In this document: positions 39,668-50,981 of the stretch, piece after piece
Numbering within the stretch: the stretch's first letter is position 1
How the letters are laid out: each line of letters opens with the position of its first letter
Assembly: GCF_027596085.1 (NCBI RefSeq)
Contig: NC_072458.1
Location: 18,770,384-18,834,383 of the forward strand
DNA: 64,000 nt
Direction of reading: 5' to 3'
From: Anoplopoma fimbria
Taxonomy: Eukaryota > Chordata > Actinopteri > Perciformes > Anoplopomatidae
Position numbers and translations under genes: made by a program
The notes under the pieces: generated by a model
What the model saw: the letters and a program-made list of their open reading frames with translations, nothing else
What the model was told of the DNA's origin: nothing
Databases searched by the model: none

Positions 39668-41100
39668 TGTATCAATACAACGCCTCTACAAATTGCCTGC
39701 TACAACAATATGTTACTGCTCCTGCAGTGACTTGGTTACACAGACATGTTAAAGTGTCTCTTTTATTTTACTTCATTGTATTAATTAATGTTAATGAATA
39801 TCATGTTCTCTAGACACTTGGGGGGGAAGAAGTTAATTTTGCAGGCAAGATTTAAAGGTTGAGTTTGATTACGAACATGCTAGGTGGTTTGTTAAATGGT
39901 TATTTATAAAAATGAATGTTGAATTAATACTGTGAGATCATGCCTTGCTACGCCCCCATTGGTTCAGCCCTGCTCCTGCATGTTTGTGTATTTAATTAAG
40001 GAGATTGATGGCGGCACAGGTGACACCTGATGAGACTGGGGAGCAAACAGTTGTGGACCGTTTACCACTGCAAGAGTACACCGCTGAAATAGTTGTAGAA
40101 GTTTCTGTTACGTTTGATATTCAAGTTGATATCTTTGTTAAGAAATACCTTTGTTGCCCTCTTTATCAGGTCTGAGAAGAAGCACGCGGTTTGCATAAAA
40201 AGATGGACACGTAGAAGCAGACAGATTGGGCCCAGTCGTGAGTAAATGAATTGCTACTTCTTATATACAGTCTATGATTGATACGCTGTAAATCGTGTAA
40301 CTTTATCGGTTGTTTGAGGAAATCATAAAGGTGGTTTAAAAACAGGAAAATTCAATGTGTACATTTGAGCAGGCTGTTTGGTTTGATCGAAAACTGCTCT
40401 GTATGACACGCAGCAATGGAGCATAACATACATTTGCAACGCACATCCTAAAAACAAATGAACAAACATGAATGACAACCCTGAGACTTTTGAATGGTTA
40501 AAAATCAAAGCACTAAAACCATGATCATTTTAAAAAAATGAATTACATAAAAGCTTTTCTGGTGAATGGTGGATTAACCGGAACTATTCAATGTATCCTT
40601 GGATACATTGTGACCGATCTCAACGTACTGTTACATTATTTCTCAGATGTTGTGCTCTCATGCTATAAACATTGATGCCATATGCCTACATTTCATGTAT
40701 TTGTTAATGCTGTGCTATTAAAATAATTTCTATTACTTTCAGTTGGATTACTATTTGCATTTTTAAGTGGAACTGAATTATTTTTGTGTGACAGTGATTT
40801 CTCCTGTGGTTTAGTCCGTAATGGATTTTTTGACTGCATACAGCCGCTATATTTCGTCAACAGACTGTGTCCAATCCAAAGTGTTGATTTACAGAAACAA
40901 GCTGTTTTTATCACAAAATCCTTGGGACGCTTTGGATCTTTAGGAATCATTGAAACGCCAGGATTGCGTCTTAATTGGAGAGTTCATTCATGGTGTCAAT
41001 TCTACTGTGTGGTTGATCATTTATTGGGCTGTGTCGATGGGATTTCTTGCACATTCGCATTTGAGAAATGGAAAACATTGGATCAATGTCAAATGTCAAT
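39668..41100. other. AT-rich intergenic DNA, no gene seen
   Basis: Lies between the Tc1/mariner MITE and the BEL/Pao remnant. No open frame resembles a known protein and no repeat is recognised. Confidence 0.5.
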
Positions 41101-44100
41101 GACTCAAAAATGGGTGAACACAAATGAGGAATCAATCTTGCTAACAGGGCTTGTGTGCCTTGGTCCAGAATGAGCATCAAGCAAAGGTTCACAAAATGAA
41201 GGGTGTGATAAAAACAACAAAGGATCTCATGCAAAAGGATGACAATGCCCCACAAGTGGGTTCTCAACTTCAGAAGTGAATTAAATGGTTGGAGCAACCA
41301 CTGTTACATGTGTCTGACTGATTTACGTCCTAAAAAACTTCTGGAAAGACTAAATGGTTTGTGAATATATTCAAACGCAGCAATGGAGTTATTGAGAATG
41401 TACAGCATTGTTTTTGAAACTGGGAGACAAATAATCAATACCATTCGCCATGTTGCCACAAATTACATATCTTATGGACACCGTGATGAGGAGTCTCAGG
41501 TTTAAAGACACTATGGGCAAAATGTTGAAACTTCTGTCACACAAGATGAGATTAAACCATGCGATGTGTCAAACACTGGAAGCAGGAGGTCTGTCAAGCA
41601 AAGCTCTGCTGGAACTAGGAAGTGTCACAACTATATTATCAGCATGCATCAAAGCTGAGGATTATGTGGACGCTCTAAATGTACAACAAAGGAAATTAAA
41701 GGACACACATGCATTGGAAGCACAAGTGGAGGCGCTAAGGAAAAACGGGAGCAATTGGAACTTGAAGTGGAAATGGCCGCATCAAAGGCTAAAGTGAACA
41801 CGTTAAGAGGCGATGGAGGGCTTTGTGTTGCAAGTAGCACATGTGAATTCTAATGGAAAGTACTCTGACATGAACTATTTGGAAAAGGGACAAAGGAAAG
41901 TCCAAACTGTGCTGATGCGGAACACTTGCGGCTCATACAAGCGTCATTACAAGGAAATCTAGCTCAAGATCAACAACACACATTTATATCGGCTTCTGAG
42001 CACAGCATTGAAGGGAAGACTGACGACCCTAAACGCCGCTTAAACTTCCTCAAACAGTACACTAGAGGGCAGCCTTGGGAGCTTGTTGGAAGCTGTCTGC
42101 ATATGACTCATGCAGAGGTTATGCTATTGCAAAAGCTTTGCTACAAGTACATTTTGGTTATGCATAGAAAATGCTTCTGCCTAAATGGAAAGGGCACTTT
42201 ACTGGCAGTCTATTTCTGAGAAGATGTTGCAACGCCATTGAAGAGTTGATTACATCTATGATTTGAACATGCCTACCACTATGCCAATCGTAGTAAAAGT
42301 TGCCCAACAAACACTGGGAAAGATGGAGGACTGTGGCCTATAAGTTGTAAGAAATCCACTGTTTGGAGATAGAGGATGCTCCAACAATGGCAGCAAATAA
42401 ACGTGGAGAAATCCAAGCTTCATCCTCGTTCAAGAGCAAAGCGGAGTAGCTTTACCACCGACATTGCAACAGTGGAAAGGAAAGCTGAACTTGTTTTTGT
42501 GAACTGCCTTTATCTACTCGCAGTAAAACATGACCTATCATCGAGGCAGCATTCCTCAACAAAGACCTTCAAAGGTGGCCACAGCTGAAACGTGCAGTTA
42601 ACTGAACCTGATTCAGGGATTGACCTGTTGATTTGGAATCAGTGTTCCCGAGCCTTTTGGAGCCATGGCAAGTTAAACGATGTGTAGATGGCGGCCCATG
42701 CATAGTCAAAACTATGGTGGGGTGAATGGACTTCTCAGAGGAGACGAAATTGGTAAAACTACTTGTGGACAGCCAGATGTGGAGTTCAAACTCTTTTGAA
42801 AACCTTGATCTGTGGAAGCCGATTTCCCTGAATGCTGTCAGGATGATCAGATTGGATCAACAGAAGGATGGTCAATATATGGAGTACGTCACAAAGTCTG
42901 CTAAATTGATGGATAACATTACAGTATTTTTTTTACCTTTTGAGGAAAAGGGATAAATATGCCCAACCAGAGTTGCAAAACAACTGGCTCTGAGCCTCAG
43001 GAGGACGTTTGATAAAGATGCTTCATTTCATGTTGGTTACGCTGCTTTCATGAACAATATAATATCAAAGAGCTTTGCAAAGAAGGTGCCGGCTGAGGAT
43101 CTGGAACGTAGTGATGGTATAGTATATACCGGACCATGGTGTATACTACTTGAAGAAGAGAGCTGAGGGCCATCGACTGTGGAGTTACATTCCAGGAAAC
43201 ATCGCTGAATGTGCAGCTCCTACAGGGACCAGATCTTGCCGGCACACTGAACAGAGGAGACTGTTGTGCATAAGGCATTACGGGACATGAATGAGCATGT
43301 CAAGGCTCATTCATCAGATTACTGTCCCTGAGGATACAGATTTTTTTTCTGAAATGTCTCTTGTGGTTGGATTGAGACCATGATCATAGCGTGGAGAACG
43401 GATTGATTGCACATCTATTTGGAGCTACATCCTCACCCAGTTTTGCCCTTAAAGTATGAAGAGGACAATCTGAAGCAGTTCAGCTCCAAAGTACTTGAGG
43501 AAGTCCTGCACAATGTCTGTTGATGATTGCCTTGGATGCCATGGTTGCAAGATGATTGGACAAGATATGGAGGAATGAGCTGCAGATGCAACTTCAAAAG
43601 TCAGTTTTTGGACAGTACGTCAGGAATGAGATCTCAAGGTTTCAAACCTTTGCAGCCAACAGGCTTTCAAATCTCAGTGGAGGTATGTTAATACCACAAG
43701 CAAGCGTGTTGATTTGGCCTCCAGGGGAATCAAAGTGGAAACAATTCTGAAAGATTAAACATGGGTGTCTGGACCTCAAGAGGAGTGGCCCGGAAACCCT
43801 GATGGCTCTGGAAGAATCTCTCCAGATGACCTTGAGGTCAGGAGGAGTTTGATGGTGAATGTTGTGTAGGCTAAAGAGCTGGACCAGGTAACCGGTTTGA
43901 CCAATCACTTCTCCTCTTGGATCCATATGAAGAAGACAATTGGTTGGATCCTCAAGCTTAAGATCCTGCTACTGTGTCTTAGAGGAAGCATTTGAGTGTG
44001 ACTCTTGCTCAATCTGGAATGGATAAGGACCAACAAGAAAGGGAGACAAAATAAATGAAGACTATCAAGGTTTGCTGAGATGGAGATTATCTGCTTTTGT

Positions 44101-45550
44101 CAAAGGATGAGGTTTTCAGAGGGATTCTACAAGGAAGATCTCAACACCTCTGACATTATTTAGCATGTACACCAAGAGGTGGGACATGGTGGTCTTCACC
44201 ACATGCTATCAAGACTGCGTCAAAAATATTGAATTCCTGGTTCAAGTGTCGGTATAATAATAATAATAATAATAATTATAATTAAGCCTTTATTAGTCCC
44301 ACAATGGGGAAATTCGGTTCTCTGCATTTGACCCATCCCGGAGGAGCAGTGGGCTGCAATGAAGCGCCCGGGGAGAAATCTTTGGGGTTAGGTGTCTCGC
44401 TCAAGGACACCTCGGCATGTTGCCTGTAGAGGGGTTTGAACCACCGACCTTGTGGTTGTGGATCAAGTGCTCTACCTCATGTGCCACAGCCGCCAAGGAA
44501 GGAAAATCCTGTTCAACTGTATTGTCTCTTGGCAACTGCATGAAGCTCTAAGTCACCAGCAGATGACTTAAGCATTGGAGTACATCTGGAAAAATACCTC
44601 AATGTTTCGACCCTGTGTAGCAACATTCCAGGGGAATCAAAGTAGAAACACTTCTGAAAGATGACACGTGTCTGGACCTGATTTTCTCATTGGGCCTGAG
44701 GAGGATTGGCCTGTAAACCCTTGTGGCTCTGGAAAAATCTCTCTATAACCTTGAGGTCTGGATAAGTTTGATGGTGAATGCTCCTGAAAAGGAGATGAAC
44801 GCATTAACCTGCTTGACCAATCACTTTTCCTCTTGGATCCATATGAAGTAGACGATTGGTTCGATACGTAAGCTTAAGAGCCTGTTACTGTGTTTTATTT
44901 AGAAGAGGAAGCATTTGAGTGACTCTTGCTCAATCTGGCTTGGACAAGGCCTCATAACAAGTATTGGAATTGCACTGGATCCAACTTGGTAGGAGCAGGG
45001 CATTTACTGATGAAAGCAATGGAAAGTTGGAATATTTCTCAAATGAACGACGCCTTCCCCAAGAAAAGAACTGGGTGGATTTTTACTCCCTGGAGAAGTA
45101 TGGGACATGCTGTTGAGGTCTATCAGGAAGATCCTAGAAGAAGAGGGTCATCACACAGTTGTCTGCAAAGCAGAAGCTATTAACGGTTGTCACATTACCA
45201 GAGCATCCAGTGACTAAGAAGCTCTAACCCCTAAGGTTGCTTCTTCAGACCATGCCATTGTTGCCATAAGGATGGTTCTAGAAGGAGGGCATATGCTTGA
45301 CGCAGATGGAAACAAGTTAAATACATGGTTGACTTGTAGCTCAACGTCAGGAGTGTCAGTGTGTCATAAGTGAAGTGTCATGAGCAACTTCATTCCCGGA
45401 GGTATGGTGCTCATAGTTGATGACTAACACCATGCAACTCATGGCATACAGGTAGAATTGTGCAAACTATCCCAGACAGAAGATGAGTTGTACGTCAAGT
45501 GTCAAAGATCAAGGTCACCTTGAATTTACGTCTCTGAGGTAAGATGATTT
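41100..45550 (+). mobile_element. Decayed BEL/Pao LTR retrotransposon remnant
   Basis: Broken plus-strand frames match the BEL/Pao order. At 41560-41800 is an Ala/Lys/Glu-rich gag helix region. At 42025-42110 is a gag stretch with DPKRRLNFLKQYTRGQPWEL. From about 42600 to 43640 are faint pol traces. At 43705-43745 is VDLASRGIKVE, the NPADxASRG-type motif at the end of RNase H. At 44171-44240 are remains of the integrase HHCC zinc region, with H and GH spacing visible. At 45095-45130 is an integrase C-end LLRSIRKIL, and at 45390-45420 NFIPGGMVLIVDD. Many stops, frameshifts and deletions are present, so no functional protein can be made. No LTR pair of this element was identified. Confidence 0.7.
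44240..44497 (-). mobile_element. tRNA-derived SINE inserted in the BEL/Pao remnant
   Basis: On the minus strand it starts GGCGGCTGTGGCACATGAGG (A box), with B box GGTTCAAACCC and a body containing GTCCTTGAGCGAGACACCTA. It ends in the hairpin tail TTTCCCCATTGTGGGACTAATAAAGG followed by an AT-rich (ATT)n run. The tail differs from that of the 19648 SINE, although the heads are related. Confidence 0.8.
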
Positions 45551-45929
45551 TTAATTATGGATAAAAATCTGTTAGTTTAAGTAGATACCTCAAGTGTGCT
45601 GCTACAATACTCTCACTTCAACCTTTATTTAAATTGGTAGTTTTATTTAGAGGATCAGATTGCTTTTCTGTATTTTTTGTTTTTTTAATACTGGTTTGTA
45701 AGAAAAGTTTTGACTTTTAATTATGGAGCAAAACAGGTAAGTTTAGACACTTCAGTTGTGATACTTCATGCTCACACTTGACAATCTCTACTTAGTTGCA
45801 TATTTCCAACATAACTTTTTTTAAATAGAACTTTCTTTAGAGATTAAGGTTGACTTTGTGTATTTAAAATGTTTTTTGGGTAATCACCAGATTTTAATGA
45901 AATTAAACTTGTAAATTAGGAGAATAAGA

Positions 45930-46140
45930 TTGTTTTTATGCCTCCCTTCTGGCGACAGCTGTGGCTGTTTGCATTATGTTTTCGGGTTGTCGTCCGTCCG
46001 TACCGACGTCTGTTCTATTTTTGCCAAGACCATATCTCAGGAATGCCTTGAGGGAATTTCTTCTAACTTGACACTAACGTCTACTTCAGACTCACTTGAA
46101 TTCACGTCTGTGAGATAAGATGATTTTCTATTATGAAGCA
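45930..46140 (+). repeat. Teleost interspersed repeat (ATATCTCAGGAAYGCCTTGAGGGAA type)
   Basis: Contains CGGGTTGTCGTCCGTCCGTA and ATATCTCAGGAATGCCTTGA followed by GGGAATTTCTTCTAACTTG. From memory this is a widespread non-coding fish repeat. Its final portion (GAATTCACGTCTGTGAGATAAGATG) is echoed at 45520-45550, at the end of the BEL/Pao remnant. Confidence 0.5.
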
Positions 46141-46921
46141 AAGCTTTTAAGATTGTGTAGAAACATCAAGCGTGCTGATTGAAAACTCACGCTTGACGAT
46201 CTCTCCTGCAAACCAGTGCTTTATTTTGAGAAGTTCGGTTTTATTATTATTTTACTTATTCTCAAAAAATCAAGTAATTAAGAAAATAGACTTTTATGAG
46301 TAACACATTTTCAAATATTTTTAGGTTGAGTTAAAGTGGAGTAAAAATGTAAATTACTTGTTTATCAATGCTATCAATGGAAATAAATGCATAATCCTCG
46401 ACCAGGTAAACCTCTTGTTTTGTCCAACAGCCATGAAAGCATAAGCACCCAAACTAAGTCTTTATCTTTTTTTTAAACAATGTTGTTTCATTCTGACACG
46501 AATGATGAGTTTCATATATGATGAGAGTATTTGTCACAAATAGGCTGAAGCTCAGGCTAAAAGCCACCAGATTGGAGTGTATAAAAAACAGACTTGTCAC
46601 TAGATGTCAGTATCCTACAGAACATGATTATATTATTGCCCAATTTTAGAGTCCAGGGCTTCTCTTGCACAGATGATTGAAATCACAGGATGCTGCATAA
46701 TTGAAAGGTAGCATGCATTCAGGAACATATTTGCTGTAACAACGTGATAACCTGAAAATATCAGAATCGGTGATGTTCGAGGATGAAAAAAGACTGAAGA
46801 AACTCCTGAAAATTGCAGTCTGTAGAAAATGGTTGAACTGACTAATTGTCTTACAAATCCTTGAACTTTGAAACCATACCCCTTTTAACATACTAAACCT
46901 TTTGGGTATTTGTTAGTAGTT

Positions 46922-47226
46922 TGTGTTTTTGATGGGTCCGGTAGTCCTGTTTTCGTGGCTTTATTTCTGTTAGGTTTAGGTTGATGTTGGTTGTGGTTAG
47001 AGGGGAGAGTCCAGATCCTACGACCCATCGTGGGTTGGTCTGGGTGTCTTCCCTTCTTTTTATTTATTTTGGCCGGCCCATCAGTCTGTTTTTGGTAGGG
47101 TTGGGTTGACGTTTTTATTCCATGTCTTTTGAATGTAATTTATCTTGTTTATCAATAATGAAAATATTGTTTTTCTGCAACTCCTTGACTCTTCGGATCA
47201 TGTTCGGCCTCTTTGGTGGCGTAACA
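46922..47226 (+). mobile_element. LTR-like direct repeat, copy 1, followed by a primer-binding-site-like sequence
   Basis: About 305 bases, from TGTGTTTTTGATGGGTCCGG to a terminal GTAACA. Two bases later comes TTTGGGGGCTTTTCC, whose TGGGGGCT resembles a tRNA-Pro primer binding site. The copy at 47370-47676 has the same length and direction. Confidence 0.55.
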
Positions 47227-47369
47227 TCATTTGGGGGCTTTTCCATACTGATTGAAAACTTGTTGCCGAGGAACCAATAAATAAGGGGAAAAAACCTTTG
47301 CTCAGTCTTTCAAAAAGCAGCAGTTTGTGTCTGGACATGATTTAAACCATTTGGATTATGTTGGCGCTT

Positions 47370-47676
47370 TGTTGTTTTGATGGGTCCGGTAGTCCTGTTT
47401 CCGTGGCTTTATTTCTGTTAGGTTTAGGTTGATGTTGGTTGTGGTTAGAGGGGAGAGTCCAGATCCTACGACCCATTGTGGGTTGGTCTGGGTGTCTTTC
47501 CTTTTTATTTATTTTGGCCGGCCCATCAGTCTTTTGTTTACAGGTTTGGGTATGTTTAAGCTGTTTTTTAATCGTCATTTATCTTATAAATAAATCGAAT
47601 GTTATTACCTGCAACTCCTTGACTCTTGATTCTTCTTTAACTCTATTATAAAGGACCCTCTCTTGGGGTCCTAACA
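47370..47676 (+). mobile_element. LTR-like direct repeat, copy 2
   Basis: Begins TTTGTTGTTTTGATGGGTCC. Its first 130 bases are nearly identical to copy 1, and it shares the late CTGCAACTCCTTGACTCTT and a terminal CCTAACA. It contains AATAAA, as expected of an R region. Only about 145 bases separate it from copy 1, so almost the entire internal region would have been lost. Confidence 0.55.
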
Positions 47677-48270
47677 ACCTCTCCCATCTATTCTATATAA
47701 TGATTAAGGTGTAAATTGTGTGACAAATCAGTTTCAGACTTTTAACCTCTTTCTTATACATACATTTTTCAATTGTTTTAACAGGTATAGACTTTTAATT
47801 CCTGGCACTCAGTAATTCTGATTCAGAAAAAATGGTCAGCGTTACTGTTAACTATCACTGCTAACAAGGTCTTTCTGGGCAAATCTGTTGGTTGAACATT
47901 AAAGAATAGTTTGCCATTGTGGGAAGCATGCATATTTTTTTTTTTGTTGTTGCTGAGAAAATAAAAGTTTAATTTAAACACTGTCCTCATTGAACTTTAT
48001 ACTTTGAAGGCGTTGGTTATTCATTAATTAATTAAAATGTAATTTTAACTTAGTGCCTGAGATATGTTTCAGACTGCTGACCTACTGGACTTTCATTCAA
48101 AGTCAGCTTGATGGTCACTTTTTTAATTGTTCACTGCAATGCCATATCTTCCCTGATGGAGTTGTTTAAAACCAAATTATCCTGTTTTAAAAGTATTTTT
48201 TTCAAAAAAGGCTTTGACAAATATTTTGTTTTATAACATTGAGTACTAACAGACATTGTTTAAAACTGAA
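47677..48270. other. AT-rich spacer, no gene seen
   Basis: Lies between the LTR-like repeats and the probable 3' end of sh3bp5. No ORF or repeat is recognised. Confidence 0.5.
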
Positions 48271-48291
48271 ATCTGTTAAGTGTAGCACATA

Positions 48292-48297
48292 TTTATT
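48292..48297 (-). terminator. Candidate polyadenylation signal of sh3bp5
   Basis: The minus strand reads AATAAA about 970 bases past the stop codon at 49262-49264. This is a plausible end for the 3' UTR, without other support. Confidence 0.35.
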
Positions 48298-49261
48298 GCT
48301 TATTTTGTGTTAAACAATAACAATAGTAACCACAAACCACTGTTCAAATACAAGAATACAGGAGTATAAATATAGATTATCTGTTCTACAGGGTAGTATT
48401 TGATCATTACTCAAAATCACAAGACACACTCACATAATGTGCTCAATCACCACCACCTCAGATGGTGATCTGCAGTTAAAACATTCACTCACTCATTCAC
48501 AAATCCAAATGGAAGACCACTTGTTTCCAGTCCCGTCTGAAGAGTTTCTTCTTTTGTTTAGTGCTCAGAGTGCTGCTTGCACTCCGCGTTCCTCCTTGAC
48601 AATTACTCCGCCTAAACAGTCGGCATCTTACATTTCAACTTTACATTTAGGAGCTAAAAGAGGAGCTCAATAATCCAGGCAGATCAAGCAATGAACCAAG
48701 ATTCGGCATCTTGTTTTGTCCCATTTTGATCCTCATGTGCAGATACAGATCCAAAAAAAGAGGCTCCCTGTTGACATCTTAGTGGTGCCAACTGTATTAT
48801 ATTTACATCAATACATGTTTGACACATTACTTTAAAGCTGTAGACATGTTACAACATTATTTGAGAAATTTGACAGCCTCTACAATATGCCAAAGGAAAG
48901 ACAATTTCCCATACTGCTGTACAAAACAGAAATGGAGCTACTGAAATCAGTTTCATGGCAACAAAGTCTCTCTTTGCAGCAGAAAGCATGGGTATTTATG
49001 AGAAATGCATCTTTTTGAATAATGCTAGCACTAATGATACCAACACAGACCGACCCCTCCTGTCCCTGCTCTTTTTTGTTGACACAACAGGTTCACAATT
49101 TACTTGAAAATGATGTACTGATGTTCAAAAACACTACTTATAGCACCTTCTAATATGACGCCATCGGATGTTAAGACAATATGAAGACACGATGTCAGGG
49201 TGCTTTGAGCTTGGGGTGTGTAGGTTCCTCTCTTCTGCCACAGAGTCCAGACAGAAGTTCC

Positions 49262-50889
49262 TTAGACACTGTTGAGTAACAGAATGTTTGTGGCTGAGCT
49301 GGGAGAGGGTATTTCAGGGTTAATGAGATGTGGGTCTTGTTCGTCCCCGGAGTCCTCTTCTTGTTTTTGAGCTACAGTCAAGGTCAACTTGTTCAAACCG
49401 GCTTCTAGCGTCGCCTCCGCTCCCTCTGCTCTGTCACCTGCAGCACACAGAAACAGAGGGCATGCAACTGTGAATAAATATGCATGTTAAATGAAACAAT
49501 AATACACCATTTTATCTTTGCTGACTGAAACGGAACTCTACTGAAAACCTAACACGGATGGCATTCATTTTCCAGTTAATGCCATCCGCCTCTAGCATGG
49601 TGAACAGCATGCTGTTTTTTGCACAATAAAAAAATATTAATTGGGGTCACCCGGAGTTAAGATTCCATGCAAGAAAGCCTATATTTCTATATATAAACAA
49701 ATGATACTTGTTTGGAGTAATATCTACGGTTTGAGTGGACCACATTACTACTTTTTCTTCCCAACGGACAGAATAAATACTTAAGAATCTTCGGAGTGTA
49801 CGATATTGGTTTTGTATATTAAAAATATGCTAAATACTATATTAGACAAAATCAGGCTAAATCCTGATAACTATTACACAGTATCAATAAAAGCTAAGCT
49901 ATTTCAAGTTATGATTAAAGTTTCATATTGGTGTTATGTGCTGAAACTGTTTTGTTTTTGATGAATAATGTATCAACATCTAAATCTAATTTGCAATAAA
50001 GACTCTCAAACCCACTTATAATGCCTGAAATGGATAATTGATTAATATTTGTTATGAATCAGAAATGTATCTTTATTTGACATTATCCAGTTTAATATTT
50101 TGGAAAAATGCTTCCTTTTCCATAGGGCGACGAGAATATAGATTTCAATCATCTTTGTGTATTACTTGGAGTCGGAGCTAAAGTTAGCTTCAGAGGTGGT
50201 GGTATTCAGATCTTTGAACGTTTGGCGGAGCCAGGCTTGTGGTTTCTCCTCTGTCTTCATGCTAAGCTAGCTATGCTACACATGTCCTGACTCCATCACT
50301 GTCCTTTATGCACTTGAAACATGAAATGTAATATTGATCTTCTTCACATACTCTGAAAGAAAAAGTATAAGCATATCGCATAACTAAAGGTTGAAATGTT
50401 TTTGTTTTTGTTTTTAAAAAGGCTTCAAAAATACAAACGCACACATGTTGAATCATCATCATCATCATCATAATTCAACACACATCTACACACTGATGTG
50501 ATGAACACACACCTCTCTCCTGGTCGCAGTCTGGAGAAGAAGCTCCACTGCACTGGCTGCGAGGGCCCAGGAGAGGTGAGGCATGCTGGGAACCCCACAC
50601 TGGGTCTGGGTCATGAGGGCTACAGGGGCTCGCTAACTCCTCTTCACCGGGGCAGGAGGAGGAAGAGAGGACGGAGGGAGAGGAGGAGAGGCACGAGCAG
50701 GGGGTGGAGGAGGAGGGGGAGGGGGAGGGGAAAGGGCGGGGCATGTCCAGGGGGTGGAGGCAGAGGTGGAAGGCTGGGAGGAGGATGAGGAGGGAATGGT
50801 TTGGGCGGAGGAGGTGGAGTGAGTGTCGGTCTCCTCCTCTGAGCTGCTACTGTGACAGCCCTCCTCTTCAATTGATACGGACACCACTG

Positions 50890-50981
<92 letters not shown>

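Noticed and set aside
40784..41173. A 129-codon plus-strand open frame
   Set aside because: I find no family resemblance or splice partners. It immediately precedes, and may run into, the BEL/Pao remnant and is probably decayed repeat sequence.
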